From assembly GCA_046341775.1 (NCBI GenBank), contig JBKDQQ010000081.1, forward strand, positions 1-21,170: 21,170 nt of DNA, given 5' to 3'. Below the pieces are notes generated by a model that was not told the DNA's origin, made no database searches, and saw only the letters and a list, made by a program, of their open reading frames with translations. Source of the DNA: SXXH01 sp041165735 (GTDB lineage: Bacteria; Planctomycetota; UBA1135; GCA-002686595). Position numbers and translations under genes: made by a program. Each line of letters begins with the position of its first letter. Position 1 is the first letter of the stretch. Below are positions 13,218 through 21,170 of this stretch, in pieces.

Positions 13218-15905
13218 ATGGCGCTGAATCGCGAGCAAGTGTTGTTCGGCTGCACGCTGGTCGTGCTGGGCGCCCTGTCGTGGCGCACGTTCTTCGTCGA
13301 CGCCGCCGCGGGCAAGGACAAGCGCGCCGCGGCGCGCGAACTCGAGGCGACCAAGGACATCGACGCGAGCGTGGCCCTCGCCGCGCCGCGCGCGAGCAAC
13401 GCCGCGCGCGACATCCTCGCGCCTCCTTCGGACACCCGGCCCCTGCCGCCGTTGGAACTGGAGATGCCTCCGGTGGACGCGCTGCCCGGCCTGCTTCCGC
13501 CGCCGCTGCCCGGCCCCGACGAAGGCTTGCTGGGCAAGTTCCTGCGCGCGAAGCCCGCGCGCTTCGACGCGCCCGGCCTGTTCGCCGGCCAGACCTCGTC
13601 CGACGACGAAGCCGAGGCGGCGCCCGCCCCGGTCGTCGGGAAGAAGAAACCCGTCGAACCGGCCGTCCCGACCGGCGGGGACCTGGCCGAGCGCGTCGCC
13701 GCCGCGAAGCAGATGTACGACTGGGTGCGGACCAACGAGTTCCGCTTCGGCGTCATCGCCAACAAGAACCGCTGGACGCTGCGCGCTCGTCCCGACGAGG
13801 ATCTGCTCTTCGTCGAGTACGACGTCGAGGCAGGGCGTCCGCGCTTCCCGGGCATGCAACCGGTGCCCGTGCCGCGCAAGAACATCGGCGAGTACGGCTT
13901 CGCCGACACCGTGGTCAACCGCATCGAGGCGCGCCGCTCCGAGTTCGGCGATCCGCTGCCGGCCGGGCAGTACGACGACGCCCTGCGCTTCGCCGAGGAT
14001 TGCCTCGAGCTGCGGCACGAGACTCCGCGCGCACTCGAAGTCGCCGCCGAGATGTTCGGGCGCGCCGAGGCGATCCTGGCGCAGGATCCCGCGCCCAAGC
14101 TGGGGCGCGCGCGCGTGCTCGAAGCCGGCTTCCGCTTCGAGGAGGCGCACGCGCTGTATGTGGAACTGCTGCAGCCCGGTCGCATGGAGCGCAGCCCCCT
14201 GGTGCTCGCGAGCCTCGGCCAGCTCGAAGCGCGCTTCCTGCTCCACGACGAGGCGGAGGCGCACCTGCAGGACGCCGTGCGCTACGGCGCCACGCAGTGG
14301 TTCGCCCGTTCGGCGCTGGGCCGATTCCTGCTGGCGCGCGGACGCGCGGCGGAGTCCGTGGAGCACCTCGCGGCGGCGGTGCAGTACGAACCCGGCGAAC
14401 CGGAGCGCAAGCGCGTGCGCGCCGCCCTGCGCGCCGACCACGCCGACGGCTTGCTGGCCATCGGGCGGATCGACGCGGCGTTGCAAGCCTACGAGCAGGC
14501 GCTGGCCGCGGACGCGGACTCGGGTCGCGCCGCGGCGGGCGTGGTGGCGGCGACGATCCTCGGCGGGAAGGCTCCGTCCGCGACCACCGACCTCGGCGAG
14601 GGCTTCGAGGAGCGCCTCGTCGCGGGGCTCGCGGGCCTGCGCGCGGGCGCTTCGGGCGCCGAAGGCGCGCGCGACGCGCTGTTGGCGGCGGCTTCGGTCG
14701 ACCCGTTGCGCGCGCACGCGGCGTGGCGCGCGCTCTCGTGGCTGGCCGAATGCGCGGGCGACACCGACGAAGCCCTGCGCTTCGTCGACCTCGCGCTCGA
14801 GGCCAGTCCGTCGGACTTCTGGTCGAACTACCAGCGCGGTCGCTTGTGCGCGGTGAAGGACGACCTCGACGGGGCGTTGGAGTCGTTCCGCGCGGCGCTC
14901 GAGGTGGAGGTCGAGTCGACCGACACCCTGGCGCAGCTGGGCGCGCTGTGCCTGCGCCGCGGCGAACGCGAGGAGGCCGCGCGCTACCTCGAGCGCGCCA
15001 CGCAACTCGAGCCGAGCTGGCCGGTGGCCTGGACCCTGCGTGGACTGGCGCAACTCGAGTCGGGCGCGCTCGCCGAAGCCGAGGAGTCGTTCAAGCGCGT
15101 GTTGTCCCTGGACAGCGACGATCCCGCTTCGCGCAACGGCATGGCGTGGTGCCAATACCGTCGCGGCGACGCCGTCGAGGCCATGGCGCGCCTGCGCGAG
15201 CTCGACGACAACCGCCGTGCGCTGCCCGAAGGCGATCCGCATCGCGCCTGGGCGCGTGGACAGATCGAGCGCATCGCCGACCACCTCGAGAAGCAGGTCT
15301 GGAACGACTCCTTCGAGCGCCGGCAACTGATGAACGGCTGGGAGACGCAGGAGTCCTCCGGACCCCTGGTGTCGATCCACGACGGCGTCGTCGGCATCGC
15401 GGGGCAGTTCAAGCAGGACGGACGCTCGCGCCTGTGGCAACGGCGCAGCGCCAACGACTTCGTCTCGATCGAGGCGCGCATCACGGTGCGCGAGGGCACC
15501 AACGCGAGGGTCGGCATGTTCGTCGCGCGCGAGTCGTCGCGCCAAGGCGAGCCGCAGGTCGAGGCCGAGGTCGTGGTCGCGCGCCACAACGAGCCGGGCA
15601 AGGACACGGTGCAGACGCGCATCGTCAAGCAGCGCGGCGAGGACCAGCTGCCGTACGCCGACGCGACCGGGTTCCGCTGGCCGATCGGCAAGCCGGTCGT
15701 CGTGCGCATCGAACGCGTCGGCGACGCTTCCAGCACCAAGGTCAACGTGCTCTTCGACGGCGTGCCTGTCGTCGTCGGTCGCGCGCTGCCCTCCTTGGGA
15801 CGCACCAACAACGAACTGAAGCTCGGCGTGTTCGTCGAAGGCCAGACCGGACGCTCGGCCGGGGTGGACATCGACGACGTCGACATCGTCTTCCGCAAGC
15901 GTTGA
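13218..15905 (+). CDS. Large TPR protein with GspC/PilP-like N-terminus and concanavalin-like C-terminus
   Basis: An 895-residue protein in the slot normally filled by PilP or GspC. One N-terminal transmembrane helix (about 8-26) is followed by a Pro-rich region with ARDILAPPSDTRPLPPLE (68-85), which recalls the RDxFxPP start of PilP/GspC-type periplasmic arms. From about 245 to 690 lie many TPR-like helical pairs; examples are GRIDAALQAYEQALAADAD and GEREEAARYLERATQLEPS. Residues about 695-895 form a beta-sandwich of the LamG/DUF1080 type (WETQESSGPLVSIHDGVVGI, then VVVRIERVGDASSTKVNVLFDG). The start follows GAGG. It is probably a periplasmic scaffold of the secretion platform. The homology to PilP is inferred from position and a short motif. 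A 41-bp gap precedes gspG. Confidence 0.75.
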   Translation: MALNREQVLFGCTLVVLGALSWRTFFVDAAAGKDKRAAARELEATKDIDASVALAAPRASNAARDILAPPSDTRPLPPLELEMPPVDALPGLLPPPLPGPDEGLLGKFLRAKPARFDAPGLFAGQTSSDDEAEAAPAPVVGKKKPVEPAVPTGGDLAERVAAAKQMYDWVRTNEFRFGVIANKNRWTLRARPDEDLLFVEYDVEAGRPRFPGMQPVPVPRKNIGEYGFADTVVNRIEARRSEFGDPLPAGQYDDALRFAEDCLELRHETPRALEVAAEMFGRAEAILAQDPAPKLGRARVLEAGFRFEEAHALYVELLQPGRMERSPLVLASLGQLEARFLLHDEAEAHLQDAVRYGATQWFARSALGRFLLARGRAAESVEHLAAAVQYEPGEPERKRVRAALRADHADGLLAIGRIDAALQAYEQALAADADSGRAAAGVVAATILGGKAPSATTDLGEGFEERLVAGLAGLRAGASGAEGARDALLAAASVDPLRAHAAWRALSWLAECAGDTDEALRFVDLALEASPSDFWSNYQRGRLCAVKDDLDGALESFRAALEVEVESTDTLAQLGALCLRRGEREEAARYLERATQLEPSWPVAWTLRGLAQLESGALAEAEESFKRVLSLDSDDPASRNGMAWCQYRRGDAVEAMARLRELDDNRRALPEGDPHRAWARGQIERIADHLEKQVWNDSFERRQLMNGWETQESSGPLVSIHDGVVGIAGQFKQDGRSRLWQRRSANDFVSIEARITVREGTNARVGMFVARESSRQGEPQVEAEVVVARHNEPGKDTVQTRIVKQRGEDQLPYADATGFRWPIGKPVVVRIERVGDASSTKVNVLFDGVPVVVGRALPSLGRTNNELKLGVFVEGQTGRSAGVDIDDVDIVFRKR

Positions 15906-15946
15906 GACCGATGTGCCCGCCGAGGAGCGGGAGAGGAGCCGCCTGG

Positions 15947-16603
15947 ATGGTCGCACGAACGAACGCCTTCCGCCGCCGCGCGGGCTTCACGCTCATCGAG
16001 CTGCTCGCCGTGCTGGTGATCCTCTCGATCCTGATCGTGGTGCTCGTGCCGAGGCTCGCCGGCTTCGGCGAGCGCGCGAACGAGAAGGCGACCAAGGCCT
16101 ACCTCGCCCAGCTCGACGTGGCCATCGCGGAATACGAGAACCGCTTCGGCGACTACCCGCCGTCGCACTTCCCCGACGCCTGGGGCGCGCCGCCCAACGG
16201 CACGAACCTCGGGGCGGAGGCGCTGGTCGTGTCGTTGTGGTCCAAGGCCTGGGGCGGCACGGGGCTGGCGGAGGACAAGCTCGGAAACTCGGACGGCGAC
16301 GAGGCCAAGCGGCAACTGGCGCGCTTCGAGAAGCCCGATCTGTTCGAGCTGGAGGACGCGTGGGGCAACCCGATCGCGTACCTGCACCGCCGCGACTACG
16401 GGCGCGAGGACGCCTACGTCACCGAGGACCCCGACACGGGCGAGGAGCTGGAGACGAACCTCAAGGCCAAGCGCAACGCGACGACGGGCGGACCGCAGCG
16501 CGCCGGCAAGTACCAGTTGGTCTCCGCCGGCCCGGACGGCCGCTTCGACACCGCCGACGACGTCTGCAACTTCGACACGCAGTCGAACGAGGACGGAGGC
16601 TGA
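15947..16603 (+). CDS. gspG: Type II secretion major pseudopilin GspG
   Basis: A 218-residue pseudopilin, larger than the usual 140-150. A 13-residue basic leader ends at G13; prepilin peptidase should cut before F14, giving FTLIELLAVLVILSILIVVL with Glu at +5 (E18). The C-terminal domain has the GspG hallmark DAWGNPIAY (138-146) and a Ca-binding-like acidic end (YQLVSAGPDGRFDTADD, 189-205). A middle insertion (about 78-135) accounts for the extra length. It assembles into the periplasmic pseudopilus that pushes substrates. The start at 15947 is preferred over the ATG at 15911, because AGGAG sits eight bases upstream and the leader then has normal length. Confidence 0.93.
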   Translation: MVARTNAFRRRAGFTLIELLAVLVILSILIVVLVPRLAGFGERANEKATKAYLAQLDVAIAEYENRFGDYPPSHFPDAWGAPPNGTNLGAEALVVSLWSKAWGGTGLAEDKLGNSDGDEAKRQLARFEKPDLFELEDAWGNPIAYLHRRDYGREDAYVTEDPDTGEELETNLKAKRNATTGGPQRAGKYQLVSAGPDGRFDTADDVCNFDTQSNEDGG

Positions 16604-16604
16604 G

Positions 16605-17642
16605 ATGCGTCCGGTCGGCTCCACGACGACGCGGCGGGCGGCGGGCGCGAGGCGCTCGCGCGGCTTCACGCTCGTGGAGTTGCTGCTGGTCGTGGCCTTG
16701 CTGGGCGTGATGATGGGCCTCGGACTCGGCCTGTTCGCGCGCCTCGACCTCGGCGAGCGCGTGGTGCGCTCGCAGGTCGCCACCCAGCTGCGCGCCGCCC
16801 GCAACCACGCCGTCGCGCGGCAGGCGGGCGCCAGCGTGGAGTTGGACGCGAAGAACGGCCTCGTGCGGCCCGCGGGCCTGCGCGTGGTGGGCACCTTCCA
16901 CTTCGAGGATCCGTCGCTGGAGGGCGCGTTCGGCCAATTGCCCTCGGTGGTCGGCGGCAGGCAGGTCGACGATGGCTGGCAAGGGCGGGGGCTCGACTTC
17001 GTCGGCGAGCCGGATGGCGCGCACGTGGCGTGGCCGGTGCACCAGGACGGCGCGTGGAACCCGCGGCACGGCTGGTCTGCTGCGCTGGCTGTCAAGTATT
17101 CTGGACAAGAGGGCGGTCCGTTGCTCGCGCTCGGCGAGTCCTTCGGCCTCGAACTCGGCGGCGACGGCTCGCTGCGGGCGTGGTTCGCCCCTGAATTGCG
17201 GGACGAGGCAGGCGAAACGCGGCGTGGCGGCCGCGTGTCGCTGCAGACCGCGCCGGGCGTGGTGCCCGGATCCCGCTGGGTCGTGGTGGAGGCGCGCTAC
17301 GACCGCGTGCGGTTCGAACTGTGGGTCGACGGGGCGCGCCGGGCGTACATCGCCGAGGACGCGCCCGTCTGGCCGCCGGAGGGGCCGCTGCGGCTGTGCC
17401 CGTCGCAGGTGCCGTTCCGCGGCGCAGTCGACCGGCTGGTCGTGGCGTGCGCGAGCCGCGACGACGGCTACCAGTTGCCGCAAGGCGCGCGACTCGACCC
17501 GGCCGGGCCGTCGCTGGTCAGGTTCGCCCCGGGCGGCATGCTCGACAGGTCCATCCACCAGGAGCCGGTGCGCATCCGCATCCTGAAGGACGATGCGCCG
17601 GAGGAGGTCGTGGTGGTGCAGATGTCGGGGGCGGTCGAATGA
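16605..17642 (+). CDS. gspH: GspH-like minor pseudopilin with an inserted LamG domain
   Basis: A 345-residue protein, about twice the normal GspH. The leader ends at G20, followed by FTLVELLLVVALLGVMMGLG with Glu at +5 (E25). The GspH-type helix continues to about 72 (QLRAARNHAVARQAG). A concanavalin-like LamG domain then spans about 95-285: HGWSAALAVKY (155-165), GESFGLELGGDGSLRAWF (177-194), SRWVVVEARYDRVRFELWVDG (223-243) and FRGAVDRLVVA (271-281). The remaining strand-rich tail (about 290-345, with RFAPGG and VRIRILKDD) fits the C-terminal half of GspH, so the LamG unit looks inserted rather than appended. The start follows GGAGG, two bases after gspG. Expected role: pseudopilus tip or binding subunit. 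Codons at 17090-17107 hold the third AT-rich motif. Confidence 0.82.
   Translation: MRPVGSTTTRRAAGARRSRGFTLVELLLVVALLGVMMGLGLGLFARLDLGERVVRSQVATQLRAARNHAVARQAGASVELDAKNGLVRPAGLRVVGTFHFEDPSLEGAFGQLPSVVGGRQVDDGWQGRGLDFVGEPDGAHVAWPVHQDGAWNPRHGWSAALAVKYSGQEGGPLLALGESFGLELGGDGSLRAWFAPELRDEAGETRRGGRVSLQTAPGVVPGSRWVVVEARYDRVRFELWVDGARRAYIAEDAPVWPPEGPLRLCPSQVPFRGAVDRLVVACASRDDGYQLPQGARLDPAGPSLVRFAPGGMLDRSIHQEPVRIRILKDDAPEEVVVVQMSGAVE
17090..17107 (+). repeat. TGTCAA-N6-TGGACA motif, copy 3
   Basis: Reads TGTCAAGTATTCTGGACA inside the GspH-like gene. Here the frame is V-K-Y-S-G-Q, unlike the S-x-I-L-D reading of the other two copies, so the shared signal is in the DNA and not in the protein. Confidence 0.6.
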
Positions 17643-20600
17643 ACCTCCTCCCGGCCCTGCGAGCCTCGCGCGGACGGCGGGGCATGGCCTTGATGGTCGT
17701 GCTGCTCGTGCTGCTGGCGCTGCTCGTGTTGTGCGCGCCCTTCCTCGCCTCCGCGCGCGACGCCGACCGTGCGTCGAGCCAGCAGGCGGATCGCGTCGAG
17801 GCGCGCTTGGCGCTGGACGCCGCTTCGCGGCACGCGCGCCACGTGCTCGGCGAGACCTACCCGAGCGCCGACCTCGATCGCACGCCGTACTTCGACGAAC
17901 CGGGCGAGCTGCAGGTCGACAACCGCTTCGCGCAGGGCTTCATCGATGCGAACGACGCGAAGGGGACCATGTGGGACCTCGAGGTTCGCGACACCAGCGG
18001 CGCCATCGACCTCGACAGCGCTTCGCCGCACGTGGTGGCGAACCTGCTCGGACTCGTGGCGCGCTCGAGCGCCATCGTCGAGCCCGAGGCCAAGCCCATC
18101 GGCTTCTCGGGCGGCGCGAACTTCGCGCCCGCGGGCTTCGTCGCCATCGACGGCGAGATCGTGCGCTACGGCGCGATCGAAGAGGGCGCGTTGTCCGTGT
18201 CCGCGCGCGGCGTGCAGGGTCCGGCCGAGGGCGAGGACTGGCAGGGCGGCCCGCGTCCGCCCTCGGGCCACGGCGTCGGCGTCAACATCGTCGACCAGCG
18301 CGCGTTCGCCTTGGCGCTGTGGCGCCTGCGCGAGAAGGGCGCCTTCCTGCCCCCCGATGCTCCCGAGCAGGTCGGCGACGTCGGGCGCTTCGCCTTGGCG
18401 GCGGCGGTCGACCCGCGCGGCGCGGCGGTGGTGGACGAGTCCATGGCCGAGGCGTTGCGGCGGCACGGCGCGGTGCACGGCGAGGCTCGCGGCGTCGCCG
18501 CGTGGCAGCGCGCGGTGCGCGTGACGACTCGGATCGAGGCGGGCACGACCGGTCGCCTGCGCGTGGCGGATGGACGCTTCGTCAACGCGGGTTCGACGGT
18601 GCGCGTCGGCGACGGCGCGGTGCAGGAACTGGCGCTCGTGCAGCAAGTCTCCCGCAACGGCGAGCTGGTGCTCGACCGCGTGCTCGAAGTGGCGTTCCCC
18701 GCCAACGGCGCTGTGCTGGAGGTGCTGGCGCGTCGTCCAGTCAACGCCAACAGCGCCGAGGAGAAGGTGCTGGAGGCCTTGTTCCTGAACCTGCAACTCG
18801 TCGGCCGCAACTCGCGCGTCACCTCGGACGAGGCCCGCGCCCTGGCCCGGCTGACCGTCGAGTCCAGGCCCTTCACGGGACACGAGGATTGGCTGCGGCG
18901 CGTGCTGCTGCCTGCCGCCGGCTTGGAGAAGCTCCCGGCCGACGCCCCGACGGTCCCGGACGCCTTGGCTTCCGGCGCGGGCTTCCTCGACGCCCTCGAC
19001 GCCATGGCGGTGCACGCCAACGCGCTCAACGCCAACGACGCGTCCTTGGCGTGGTCGACCATGCCGCTGTCGTTCGTGTCGCGCGACATCTACGACCTCG
19101 AGTTGCGCGCGGCCGCGAACGCGCCGAGCGGCGTGGCGCGCGCGATCGCGGTGCGCGAGGAGACGGTGGTCGTCGCGCCGCAGCGGGAGCTGGTGCGGCT
19201 GTGGGCGCGCCAGGAGGACTTCGACGAGGAACTGCGCATCGCGCTGCAAGGCCCGCTGTGGGCGAGCGGTCCGCGCGCGACCTCGCGCCACGACAACCAC
19301 ACGGCGACGCCTTCGCGCTTCTGGCCCAACTGGGGCGTGAAGGACGGCACGCTGCTCGTGCCCGGCACTCCCGCGCTGCCGGAGGCGACCGAGATGGTCG
19401 GCGCCGAGCGCGTGTTCCCCGCGCGCGACGAGGAGTCGTGGCTCCAGTTGCAACCCGCGCGCGAGTGGGATGTGGGGCGGCGCGCCGGACGCATCCTGCA
19501 CTTCGACCAGGAGTCGCGCGACCTCGAGGGGCGTTGGCTGCCGGACCAACCCGTCAAGTTGCCGAGCAGCGACGCGGCCGTCGGTTGGACCACGGGTGCT
19601 TCGCCGTTGGCGCGCCCGATCGCGTGGTCGGGCTGGATCAAGCCGCGCACGCTCGGAGACGGCTCCATCGTCGACTTCGCCGGCACCGAGACGGTGGTCG
19701 AGCGCGTGCAACTCGTGTTCGAGGGCGCCGACCTCGTGCTGCGCGTGCTGGATGGATTCGGGGACCATCGCGAGACGAGTTGGCGCGAAGCTGGCGAGTT
19801 GCGCTATTCGATCGCGGGCGGCGGCTCGGGCGCGACGGGCGGGCCGGGCCTGCCCGCGGACACCTGGCACCATGTGTCGTTCGAGGTGCGCGGCAACCGG
19901 CCGAGCCAGATGACCATGCTGGTGAACGGCCAGGCGCTCGGCGTGCGCACGCCGGGCCTGACGCGACTGGCCCGTGCGTTGTCGCAAGGCGATGGCGCGC
20001 TCGTCGTCGATTCGCTCGAGGGGTTCCCGGCGCAATGCGTCGTGAGACTCGGCAACGAGTTGGTGGAGGTCGTCAACGACGGCGTATCGCTCAAGGCCGA
20101 GCGTCAATTGACGGGCCCCCTGGCGGGCTTCGGCGGACGCCTCGCGCGCGAACCGTGGGCGGCGCTCGTCGAGGGCGGCACCGCCAACGTGCCGATCAAC
20201 TTCGCCAACCTGACGACTTCGCACCCCGCCGGCACGCCGGTCGAGCTGTACGGCTACACCTTGCCGAACCTGAGCGACGTGCCGGCCGGGCGGGCCCAGT
20301 TGGCCCAGCAACTCGGCCGCTTCCGCGTGTCGCAGGTCGATCTCGTGGTGGGCGCGTCTTCGCCGCTGGGCGATCCCATCGTCGTGCCTGTGGGGCCGGC
20401 GGCGGGCCTGACGCTCGGCAACGGATTGGCCTCCAACTCGAGCGCCACGGGCCTCGTGCTGCGCTGCGCGGACGATGGCGACGACACGCAGGACGAGACT
20501 CCGGCCGAGGAGTACATGTCGGCCTTCAATCCCGGCGGCGGCTACGCGGCCATCGTGCAGGTGGGCACGAGCCTGCAGACGGGGCAGGCGCAGGACAACA

Positions 20601-21170
20601 CGGGCGCCGCCATCGGCGGCGTCGAGATCATCCGCTATTCGGGATGGAGCGACCGCACCTTGCAGATCGCGCAGCGCGGCATCGCCGACAGCACGCTGCC
20701 GAACCTGGGCCAAGTCCAAGGCGCGCCGATCGGAGGCCTGCGCAGCTTCGTCGTCGACTGGAATCCCAACATCTACATCGGTGGTGGAGCCGGGCAGCCG
20801 GCGGTGCAGGTGCTGACGCGCTTCGCGTGGCGCTGCTACGTGCTGCCGATCTCGATCCCCGTCCCGGGCGCGTCCACCGCGACCGGATTCCTCGCCGCCG
20901 ACGCGAACAACCCGCGCCTCGCGCAGTTCACGCGACCGACCGAGGCGGAGTACACGGAGTGGGTGCGCTACGACTACTTCGACGCCGCGAACGGCCATCT
21001 CGTGCGCGACGAGCCGGCGGCACTGGAGCGCGTCTATCGCGTCATCGTCGGCGGCGGGGAGATCGAGATCCAGGTGCCTCCGACCGGTGGCGGCGGCGGT
21101 GGCGGGGGGGGCGGCGGCGGAGGCCCGACGGGCCTTGTCAAGGAAACAGGTCAAGCCGGCGGCGCCAAGC
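17639..21170 (+). CDS. gspK: Giant GspK-like minor pseudopilin with LamG domain, cut by the right edge
   Basis: At least 1177 residues, open to the window end; normal GspK is about 330. The basic leader ends at G15, before MALMVVLLVLLALLVL, which lacks Glu at +5, as is usual for GspK. GspK core pieces are visible: GAIDLDSASPHVVANLLGL (from 121) and RRPVNANSAEEKVLEALF (365-382), followed by DEARALARLTVESRPF to about 412. Between and after them are added modules. A LamG domain spans about 650-770 (PIAWSGWIKPR, DTWHHVSFEVRG, MLVNGQALG). At least two short units of the form VxIDGEIVRY...LSVSARG occur at about 167-192 and 993-1014, with a weaker third near 785-826. A run of 13 glycines lies at 1150-1162. 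The ATG overlaps the gspH stop. GspK caps the pseudopilus; here it would be a large multi-domain tip. Confidence 0.82.
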   Translation, partial: MNLLPALRASRGRRGMALMVVLLVLLALLVLCAPFLASARDADRASSQQADRVEARLALDAASRHARHVLGETYPSADLDRTPYFDEPGELQVDNRFAQGFIDANDAKGTMWDLEVRDTSGAIDLDSASPHVVANLLGLVARSSAIVEPEAKPIGFSGGANFAPAGFVAIDGEIVRYGAIEEGALSVSARGVQGPAEGEDWQGGPRPPSGHGVGVNIVDQRAFALALWRLREKGAFLPPDAPEQVGDVGRFALAAAVDPRGAAVVDESMAEALRRHGAVHGEARGVAAWQRAVRVTTRIEAGTTGRLRVADGRFVNAGSTVRVGDGAVQELALVQQVSRNGELVLDRVLEVAFPANGAVLEVLARRPVNANSAEEKVLEALFLNLQLVGRNSRVTSDEARALARLTVESRPFTGHEDWLRRVLLPAAGLEKLPADAPTVPDALASGAGFLDALDAMAVHANALNANDASLAWSTMPLSFVSRDIYDLELRAAANAPSGVARAIAVREETVVVAPQRELVRLWARQEDFDEELRIALQGPLWASGPRATSRHDNHTATPSRFWPNWGVKDGTLLVPGTPALPEATEMVGAERVFPARDEESWLQLQPAREWDVGRRAGRILHFDQESRDLEGRWLPDQPVKLPSSDAAVGWTTGASPLARPIAWSGWIKPRTLGDGSIVDFAGTETVVERVQLVFEGADLVLRVLDGFGDHRETSWREAGELRYSIAGGGSGATGGPGLPADTWHHVSFEVRGNRPSQMTMLVNGQALGVRTPGLTRLARALSQGDGALVVDSLEGFPAQCVVRLGNELVEVVNDGVSLKAERQLTGPLAGFGGRLAREPWAALVEGGTANVPINFANLTTSHPAGTPVELYGYTLPNLSDVPAGRAQLAQQLGRFRVSQVDLVVGASSPLGDPIVVPVGPAAGLTLGNGLASNSSATGLVLRCADDGDDTQDETPAEEYMSAFNPGGGYAAIVQVGTSLQTGQAQDNTGAAIGGVEIIRYSGWSDRTLQIAQRGIADSTLPNLGQVQGAPIGGLRSFVVDWNPNIYIGGGAGQPAVQVLTRFAWRCYVLPISIPVPGASTATGFLAADANNPRLAQFTRPTEAEYTEWVRYDYFDAANGHLVRDEPAALERVYRVIVGGGEIEIQVPPTGGGGGGGGGGGGGPTGLVKETGQAGGAK

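Noticed and set aside
12975..15956. 993-codon minus-strand ORF opposite the TPR gene
   Set aside because: Shadow frame; the plus strand encodes clear TPR repeats and a beta-sandwich.
21086..21124. Gly13 codon run as a possible sequencing or frameshift artefact
   Set aside because: The codons are mixed (GGT, GGC, GGG, GGA) and the frame stays open on both sides, so a real flexible linker is more likely; a short G8 run inside it is still worth a read check.
17468..21154. 1228-codon minus-strand ORF opposite the GspK-like gene
   Set aside because: It is rich in Arg, His and Ala with no family motif, and lies antisense to a well-supported pseudopilin. Such mirror frames are expected opposite GC-rich genes.

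Overview
The window is a GC-rich bacterial chromosome segment, dense with long shadow reading frames in non-coding frames. The family mix suggests a Planctomycetota-like or possibly Myxococcota-like lineage: a soluble Ser/Thr kinase, a YkgJ-type cysteine cluster protein, an FHA membrane protein, and a type II secretion/type IV pilus-like operon whose proteins carry LamG-like beta-sandwich domains. No rRNA, tRNA, phage gene or species marker was found, so the taxonomy is inference.

Left part (1-5250). A Clp/Hsp100 D2-type AAA+ ATPase on the minus strand (142-1443) is divergent from a plus-strand cluster. That cluster holds a Ser/Thr protein kinase (1579-2610), a YkgJ-family protein (2616-3362) and a membrane-anchored gluzincin-like protein (3359-4582). 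A two-CBS-domain protein (4711-5244) follows. A probable minus-strand gene starts at 50 and leaves the window on the left.

Middle part (5250-8614). A 29-residue single-span membrane peptide (5592-5681, minus) is divergent from a radC homologue (5864-6670). Between them lie a perfect 12-bp palindrome and a 9-bp hairpin. radC converges on rsmE (6833-7702, minus). The next 900 bases contain no convincing gene. They hold hairpins and two of three copies of a 24-bp interspersed motif.

Right part (8615-21170). Seven co-directional genes form one probable operon: an FHA/transmembrane/beta-sandwich protein, a PilM-PilN fusion, a PilO/GspM-like protein, a large TPR protein with a concanavalin-like C-terminus, a GspG pseudopilin, a GspH pseudopilin with a LamG domain inserted, and a giant GspK-like pseudopilin (at least 1177 residues, cut by the window edge) with its own LamG domain. 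The start and stop codons overlap at two junctions and other gaps are short. The layout matches a type II secretion or type IV pilus inner-membrane platform and pseudopilus. No GspD, GspE, GspF or prepilin peptidase is in view, so those components must lie elsewhere.

Two motifs cut across genes. TGTCAA-N6-TGGACA is an AT-rich near-palindrome inside three unrelated coding sequences and is read in two different frames. The 24-bp motif, on one strand, begins three short ORFs whose peptides start MLAP. The best candidate for an undescribed system is the LamG-decorated pseudopilus operon.
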